Shown here piece by piece: positions 57,131 through 64,000 of a stretch of 64,000 nt of DNA (its first letter is position 1; each line of letters opens with the position of its first letter). Origin of the DNA: Nageia nagi (Eukaryota; Pinophyta); the NCBI GenBank assembly GCA_050084985.1, contig JBITNC010000001.1, positions 65,348,001 through 65,412,000 on the forward strand. Reading direction: 5' to 3'. The notes under the pieces are model-generated. The model was not told the DNA's origin and ran no database searches. It saw nothing but the letters and a program-made list of their open reading frames with translations. The position numbers and the translations under genes are program-made.

Positions 57131-60100
57131 ATCATCAAGAATTTGTTTGGGTAAAAAGGATTCTCTCATTTGCTACACAAGAATGTGAAAAATAATAAGC
57201 ATGTGGTTTAATAAACAACATTATATGTTAAATTTTAACCATGTTACATTAATTAACTAAGAAATGCTTGATTTGATTCACTAGTGCAAATATTTTACAA
57301 CTCAAATAATAATCCTATGTACCCAAATACATTTCTCATTTCAAGAATTGTAGATGTAGAGTGGCATTATTGAGGTTTATTTCTTATCTAAAATTTAGAT
57401 CTTCACCTGGATGCCACATAAGAAGAGTCAAAGTACTACCAATCCTCAACCAGTTCACCTTGGTCAGTATTATATTTTCTAACAAGGAGAAATACCTACT
57501 ATTTTCTAAGGTTATGATGTTTATTGGATTGATCAAATTATTAACTTGATTAGGTTTTAAGTTATCCTCCTAGTTTATAAGATAATCCCTTAATGGACAT
57601 GTCAGACATGTGGTATCACTACACATGCCTATCCACTATTGGAGTTATGTATAGACCAACAGAGGATTAGGGTAATTGAGAAGTATGAAACTTTTCACCA
57701 TTTGGATTGTCAAACTTAAAGGTCTAGTCTTCCTGTCCTCACCTCATGGTCTCCAAAAAGTCATGTTGTGAATGTACATTCAGATTTTTCATTTTAGGGG
57801 TTGCTATATCAATATTTGTTTTTTTGTTTGCATTAGAAATAAAGAAAAAATTGAAACATGAAGTAAAGAGCATAGTAAAACATCATTCATTCAAAATTTG
57901 AAACCTAAGTGTCCAATGGGTTTTGTTTACCAACCCTAAAGGACATCTTTACATTATTCCTAATTTTGCACAAGTCCATTTTGCATAAAGAAGTAAATTG
58001 CATCAAACTTGAGAAATTAAGTACTAAACATAAGTACTAAGCATGCTTTTAACTTTTAAGTAGTAAGAAATTAACTTAATAAATTTAAGCTCTAAGCATG
58101 TATAAATTAATTTAATAAAATATTTAAGTCAAAGCATGCATTCATACTAAAGCATAAGCATGCATTATTCCCATAGTTAAACATTTTAAGTAGCATGCAT
58201 CATTTCCTACACAAGAACTAGTCCATTAAAAAAGACTTTTAAAGCAAACATTTAAGAGGCATAAGCATGAATTATTTCCTTAATTTGCATAAGTCTACTT
58301 ATCACTTTGATATAAATACTTAGCATGCATTTTAAAAAAATAAGTAAGGAGCATGCATCATTTATTAATTTGCATAAGTTAACATTGCAAATAAGTACTT
58401 AAGTATAAACATGCATCATTTCCAAGTTTGCACTAAGTTTATTAACTTGCATAAAAAAAATGAATGCTTAGAGAGGTATCAAAAAATTTCTCCTCTAATA
58501 TTTAAGTAAAACAATAAAAAATTCTCCCCCAATGTTTACTTAAAAAAAATTAGGTGATATGATCCCTTCAATAGATACTTAGGTAAAAAAAAAAAAAACT
58601 AATTTTTACCTTAGTAAAAAAAATTACACTACTATTATAATATTTCCTACATAAATTATGAAGGTAAAATTTAATACTTATAAGTAAAAAAAATCCATTT
58701 TTACTTAAAAAGTAAAATATTGCCACATTTTCTAAAAGTAGGAGAGCTAGAAGGAGTAATGATGACAATTTTACTCATTATGTATTGTAGGCCATCTACT
58801 TACTCTAAAGTAAAGTAATTCATCATTACAATGCTTTAAAGTGTGGAGTATAAGTGATTTAAGTGCATTTAATAGAAAAAAATGGCTTGCAAGTAAGCAA
58901 AAAATATTAAATGCCTACCAAAAAGGAGTAAACATTTGCTTCTAGGTGCAAATGGCTTCAAGTAATCACAAAATATTAAATTCTCACCAACTAAAGGAGT
59001 CAAAAAAGTGCATGAAAGAAATAAAAAAGTTTAAAAAAATATTGAGACTAGATTTGAGTATGAAAGGGTGATAATGGAAATGAGGCTATGCAATATATAT
59101 GCAGGACTAGAGAGGAGAGAGAACCATGGAGGAATGGTCATGAGAGAGGGAGAAGCTAGTGGGGATAGCCAATACACACTGGAAGAAGCAGGATAAATGA
59201 TGGATGAGTAGGAAAGAGTGATAGAAGGGGCTTAGGGAGTATGCCCACTCATAGATCATGTCAAAAAAAGGGCAAAACAAGATGGAAATTGCCCCCTAAT
59301 ACCATCACCCAAAATCATGAAGAGAGGAGAGTGAGCACACAGGGGGAAAAAAGGAGTCTTGTAGGAGACTACTCATGAAATAGAGAGTGGTTGAGAGAGA
59401 AGGGATGAGAGGTTCATGAGATGCTGATGGTGGTTATTTTGTTTGATTATTTATTGTTGCCTTATGCCACCCAATCACATTATGGAAGGAGTGGAGGATG
59501 GGGGGCATAGTTGTGCTAGGGGAAAAAATAAATAGGTGGATCAAAGCTGAGAGGGGTTTTGAAAAAAGAAATGCCCCTAATACTGCTACCTAATATTGTC
59601 AAAAAAAGAAATGTCATCCCAAAACCATAGGGTTCAAAAACCATTTGAGAAATAAATTCAAACATATATATATTCTACTTCAATATTGTAGAAATTCAAA
59701 CATTTTTTAAAGAAATGTTACTTCAATATTGTAGAATACAATATTTTTCTTCAAAAAATGCAATTTTTATATATATTAATCTCTTTGTTTTATTACAATT
59801 AGAGCTTATTTTTTTGAAACAAGGATAGACTTATTAAAAAAATAAAGATTTTTTTTTGCATGAATAAACCATTTACAATTATCTGAAAAGAAATGGTGAT
59901 AATTTTAGTAAATGGTAGTAAAATGTAATTAATTTCCTTTGTGTTAGTATTAAAAAAATTGTAGAATACAACTATAATTTTTTTAATAGAAGAACTAAAA
60001 TAAGGAAAAAAAATATTAGAGTAATTTTGTAACAAAAAAATTGAACTAACATAGAAATTGTTAGTATGAATAATAATTACATTGAATTGCAATAAAACAA

Positions 60101-60283
60101 ATTGCCTCAAAAAATGAACTAGCACATAACATATATGTTAGTATCATTAGTGAAATAAATAAAATGAAATGGGTTGTACCTTCCCTTGAGTTTACCCCAT
60201 AATTAAGAGTAGGTTTAAGAATGAAAAACTTCAAGTTGAAAATGACTCACCAAACCAAGGATGTGAAGAGGAGCCTCCAAGTT
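57131..60283 (-). other. Copia leader, minus strand, second copy (about 3.1 kb)
   Basis: Non-coding region between primer site and gag. It contains the CATGCAT-rich part (58020-58440), A-rich runs, and from 59270 to 60240 sequence that is missing from the first copy because of the gap. The frame 60125-59799 on the minus strand is T-rich low complexity. Confidence 0.65.
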
Positions 60284-60295
60284 GCTTTGATACCA
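60284..60295 (-). other. Primer binding site of minus copia, second copy
   Basis: The minus strand reads TGGTATCAAAGC, one change (G to A) from the initiator-Met site TGGTATCAGAGC, two bases after the LTR. Confidence 0.85.
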
Positions 60296-60297
60296 AA

Positions 60298-60798
60298 TGA
60301 GGAGATTGAACTATAACAAATACAATCCTAAACTCCCAAGATCACATGAAAGCTCACAAATAATATCTAAATAACTCACAAAGCAATCTCACAAAGATAA
60401 CTTAAGATGTAAGTTGTTCCTCCAACTAGGAATACATCCACTAACTAGATCTCACTTCATTCACAAATAAGAACTCCTACAAATCTCCTAATCTCATCTC
60501 CTAAATACTATCCTATAGTATAAATTTAATTCACAAATTAGTGTATAATCACAAAGAGAAATCCTTCTATTTATAGGCCAAAATCTCTCTTTGGATCACC
60601 CTTTTATCCAATGTACAAAGGCATGACATGCAAATCCCTTTTACCCAAGGGGCATGCTCATGACATGGAGTGTAGGATAAGTCACATTATCATATTCACT
60701 TAAATACTTAAGATATCAAATGATACCCTTAAGTATTAGTAAACTTACATAGAATATTATTACAAAACCTTTACAATAATGCATTATACATTCCAACA
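60298..60798 (-). repeat. 5' LTR of minus copia, second copy
   Basis: 501 bp; the plus-strand start is TGAGGAGATTG and the end CATTCCAACA, followed by CTATT. Confidence 0.92.
60568..60575 (-). promoter_or_regulatory. TATA box of copia 5' LTR
   Basis: TATAAATA on the minus strand within GGCCTATAAATAGAAGG, at the conserved LTR position. Confidence 0.6.
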
Positions 60799-60803
60799 CT
60801 ATT

Positions 60804-63505
60804 TGCTTATTCAAGCACCAAATTGAAAATCTTATAGAATATAACTTTATTTTATCTCAACCTACAAAGTTAGTCCATTGAAAGGAAATTCCATTCCCTT
60901 TTGTATAAGCAACCAATATTGGTCTTATTGATCTCATATTTATGCCTATTCTTAGGTCATAAAGTCAGTTAATAGATCAAATCTTGGATTCCTATGATGA
61001 TGTGCACTTTTGATTCTATTTGTAATATCAATATGGGTAGAAGTTTTCATTTTCTATCAGACCAAAGGACATTCAATGCCTCACTCTTCTACCACATGAT
61101 GGTCAACATGTACAAACATGAGGCTAACTTCAAGACTTCACTCTACAAGATTTGGAAGTTTTAAATCATCAATTTGATATTGATATGAATCTCATTCTAT
61201 CTTAACAAATTCTCAATTGGATAAAACAAGAAATATTGTATAATTCAAGTATTTTGAATTACATTTTTTCATTTTTTTTACTTTTTTGGTCCTATATGTT
61301 TGTTTTTTCAAGAGGTTTGGATAAATATAGCAAGGGAGGAAAATTCCATACTATTTAGAATGAATTTTTTCAAGCAATGGTGGAATTCTTCATAGGTTGT
61401 TGTATCCTATAAGAAAGGTTCATAGATATGCCTATTTGGGTTCTTCACTACATGGGCCAAACCCTATTGGGTAAAAGATTCAATTGGTGTAGCCACATAT
61501 CAAAGAGGATTAAGATTTTGTTAAAAATATTAAGAATTAATGGAAAAGAATTTCATTTCTATGGAGGAAAATACTTGTTAGATCTGTATTATAAAATTTT
61601 ATTACAAATTAGAGATGATTTATCCATTCAACCACCAACATGCAATGCTTGTTTAATTGTGCAATATGCAATAAGCCTTAGGGAAATTGAGGTAAAATTC
61701 ATGGCTTAGATAACTTTAAAAAATATTTGTGGTTGTATTTATTCTAATAATATTACATTTATTGGTATTAAAGAAAAATATAGCTTGGCTAAACAAGCAA
61801 CATCAAGTAGGGAAACAATCACATTTATCTAAAGAATCTAGAGATATAGAGCCTCAAAAAAAGCTTAAAATACAAAAAATGGAGCATGATATTGATTCTA
61901 ATGATGTGGAGTATCAAACATCCACTCTGCTAATGAAAAAACTTAATACCAAGATGATTGGTTAGTTGAAAACATCTACAATCCTCTTAAAGACTCCAAA
62001 TTAGAGTTAATATTTGATAAAATTTGTATTTTTGAATATGTTAATTTCTATTAAAAGATGTTAAAATAATATTCTTAACATTTATTTGCAACTCACAGTA
62101 AAATATCAAGTACCCTCCATCCACTTAGAAGATTTTATTTTAAAAAATATTTTTTAATTTTTAATTTTGTTATGATTTAATTTCTTATGATTCTCCTTTA
62201 TTTGCAGTTCCTCATATGTTATCATTTGGAAGAGGAAAGCATATTCCTCTACTAGAGAAACCCTAACCAACTTAGCTTCTCTAACTAGCTCAGTAGAATT
62301 GAACACCTTTTTTTTTTCTTCAATGACCTCCTCCTTAGAGTGTCAGACCAACTAAGTCAGATAGGCCATGTGTTGTATCTATTCATAATAAGGATAAAGA
62401 TAAAATCTTTCTATTATTTTCTATTGAGATGATAGAACTTTTTAGAACTATGAGGCTCTTCGAGTTGAAAGCATTAGAGAAATAATTTGATGATGATGAA
62501 ATCATGATGAACTTCAATCCTAAAGAATTTATAGCCCAAATGGATCACAACCTACAACAATAGCAAAAGCTATAGATCTTGGTCTCAAGGTTCTATATCT
62601 TGCAATCCAAAATTTGCAAGAAAAGCAAGCAAAAGGTGATTTCAAGAAATTTTGTAATCATTCATAGGCTTTTCATGATTGGGTATTTTGGGGTAAGGTA
62701 ATGATAAAGGAGATTAAAACATTCTCAAAAAAGCAAATATGACATGAAGAAATATTTCTAAAGTTGGAGACAGAACCTAAAAAAATTGACTCTCTATTAA
62801 ATGTTGCATAGACAAGTGTTGTGAGAACTCAATCCCCATATGATGACCATGTATTAAAGGTGATTTTAAATCATCTTGAAAATATTAATACCAAGGCATT
62901 GGCATATAACAACAAATGGAGATAGGTTTAGATTGAGGTTGAAATTGCTAAAAGTGAGTTGGAGGTCACAAAGGTATATGATACTAATTTTATACATTTT
63001 TATCAAATTTATAGTTTTTAACTATGCATAGAAAATTATATTTTTAACATTTTTTTGCTTTTTTAATAGTCAAAATATGAAATTTTGAATCCTTGATATG
63101 GATGATGCAATCAAAATTTTGGTGGGAAATGCAAATTTGAATATGACGAATGATGAATTGAGGAAAAATAAAAGGTTATTTGAAAGGTTATGGAAGTTTA
63201 GGGATTAGATATGGAGATATTTTAGAACAACAAATAGCATAAGTGCATGAAAATAATTGTTAAAGGAACCATATGAATTAAAACTTGCAGTAAAGATAAA
63301 AAATACAATAATAGAATTAACTGCTAATGATTATGTGGATCGACAACAATTTGAACAAGTTTCTAATGTTACTATTGTTGTTGATCCTCTTGATTTTGGT
63401 TTTTCTACTAATATTAGTGATTTTCATACTATTAGTGATGCTACTTATGTCACTCAAAATCCTTCTATTGTTAGTGGTGAAATGCATACTAGTGAAACTT
63501 CTTAA
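60804..63505 (+). pseudogene. Unrecognised multi-exon gene remnant
   Basis: Several separated stretches look like real protein: 61030-61163 (HFLSDQRTFNASLFYHMMVN then KHEANFKTSLYKIWKF), 61428-61709 (IWVLHYMGQTLLGKRFNWCS, HFYGGKYLLDLYYKILLQIR, IQPPTCNACLIVQYAISLRE) and 62400-62975 (FDDDEIMMNFNPKEFIAQMD and a helical Lys/Glu-rich run). Plausible splice sites separate them: acceptors TTTTTTCAAG near 61312 and TCCTTTATTTGCAG at 62207, donor ACAAAG|GTATATG at 62973 and acceptor TTTTTTAATAG at 63069. A final open frame runs to 63505. In-frame stops occur. I do not recognise the family; it could be a host gene or the extra ORF of a large retrotransposon. Confidence 0.5.
62973..63069 (+). other. Probable intron in the unrecognised gene remnant (97 bp)
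   Basis: Donor AAG|GTATATGATAC and acceptor CTTTTTTAATAG|TCAAAATATG, with T-rich interior. The flanking sequence is Lys/Glu-rich coding-like; the interior is not. Confidence 0.5.
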
Positions 63506-64000
63506 TACATTGTGGCTATTTCTTTAGGACTCACGAGTGTGTTGGGTTTATGTGAATTGCTTTTTATTTTATTATTTGAATGTAATGATAGTTATTTTCG
63601 ATTTATTATCTTTAGAGAATATGCTAATTTGGTTTTCTATTCAATTTTTTCAATGTTATGACATGCTAATTGTTAATTTTTGAATAATTATCTTGAGGAA
63701 ATATGTTAATTGTTCATTATTGAATTATTGTATTGAGAGAATACAAATATTCTAGTTGCTTAGTTATAGCTTTTTTTACCTATCATTATTTATAATCCCT
63801 TTTTGTTGGTTCAAAATATTGTTAAAAATACTATGAAGCAAATGTTTAAAATATTTTCTCGATGTAAAATTCTAGATGTTACTTTAGGATAAAAATTCTA
63901 ATACCTTTGGATTAATTGTTATAACTACCACTACACCAAAAGGTCGATTTGCATCCTTTTTTGCTTCTTAAAATATGAAAAATAAAAACTGACATTAGTT
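63506..64000. other. No gene seen
   Basis: AT-rich sequence with a repeated motif, TATGCTAATTTGG / CATGCTAATTGTT / TATGTTAATTGTTC (63618-63715). No open frame or known element. Confidence 0.5.

Larger units (their letters stand above)
38646..59268 (+). repeat. Second copy of large tandem duplication
   Basis: Begins at the first base after the gap, equivalent to position 20168, and keeps order and orientation with the first copy up to about 59268. It lacks the CCTTA-flanked gypsy and carries a private element at 39436-47065 and a 633-bp deletion at 47423. Confidence 0.9.
52183..60798 (-). mobile_element. Complete Ty1/copia element, minus strand, second copy
   Basis: 8616 bp. LTRs 52183-52683 and 60298-60798, both 501 bp; target duplication CTATT at 52178-52182 and 60799-60803. 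Reads leftward: primer site 60284-60295, a leader of about 3.1 kb, gag (about 57120-56250), protease, integrase, RT, RNase H and polypurine tract at 52684. It is uninterrupted but every domain has stops or shifts, with more one-base losses than the first copy in parts of 55000-59000. Confidence 0.92.

Overview
The window is AT-rich plant nuclear DNA made almost entirely of decayed, nested LTR retrotransposons. I see no intact host gene, no rRNA or tRNA gene and no CRISPR array. Ty1/copia and Ty3/gypsy elements of plant type, initiator-Met-tRNA primer sites, long LTRs, many stops and a plant mobile domain (PMD) gene point to a seed plant with a large repeat-rich genome. A gymnosperm is plausible but not shown.

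Layout. 1-3779: pyrimidine-rich sequence and a badly decayed gypsy gag/protease remnant. 3780-24480: a plus-strand copia element (LTR 3780-4278, primer site 4281, gag-pol remnant 19990-23760, no 3' LTR). Its leader is split by a 12.6-kb gypsy element (5024-17650; LTRs 1547 and 1561 bp) that has an extra open frame downstream of integrase. 24481-26670: spacer with a 28-bp minisatellite. 26676-38455: a minus-strand element of the same copia family, tail-to-tail with the first, interrupted at 31181-35839 by a gag-protease-only gypsy element (LTRs 1103 bp each, target duplication CCTTA). 38546-38645: a gap of exactly 100 N.

After the gap the same arrangement returns. 38646-59268 repeats 20168-38455: plus copia, spacer with minisatellite, minus copia. 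This second copy lacks the CCTTA insertion and carries its own at 39436-47065 (target duplication AGTAT). That insertion is a gag-only LTR element with an antisense, intron-bearing PMD gene remnant, three tandem-repeat arrays and a dispersed family of short GGACC...GGTCC palindromes. The second minus copia is complete (52183-60798; LTRs 501 bp each, target duplication CTATT). 60804-63505 holds an unrecognised, apparently intron-containing gene remnant that the CTATT insertion seems to have split. 63506-64000 is empty.

Nothing here appears functional as protein. The most interesting items are the PMD-carrying element with its palindrome family, the duplicated block whose two copies have different private insertions, and the unidentified gene remnant at the right edge.
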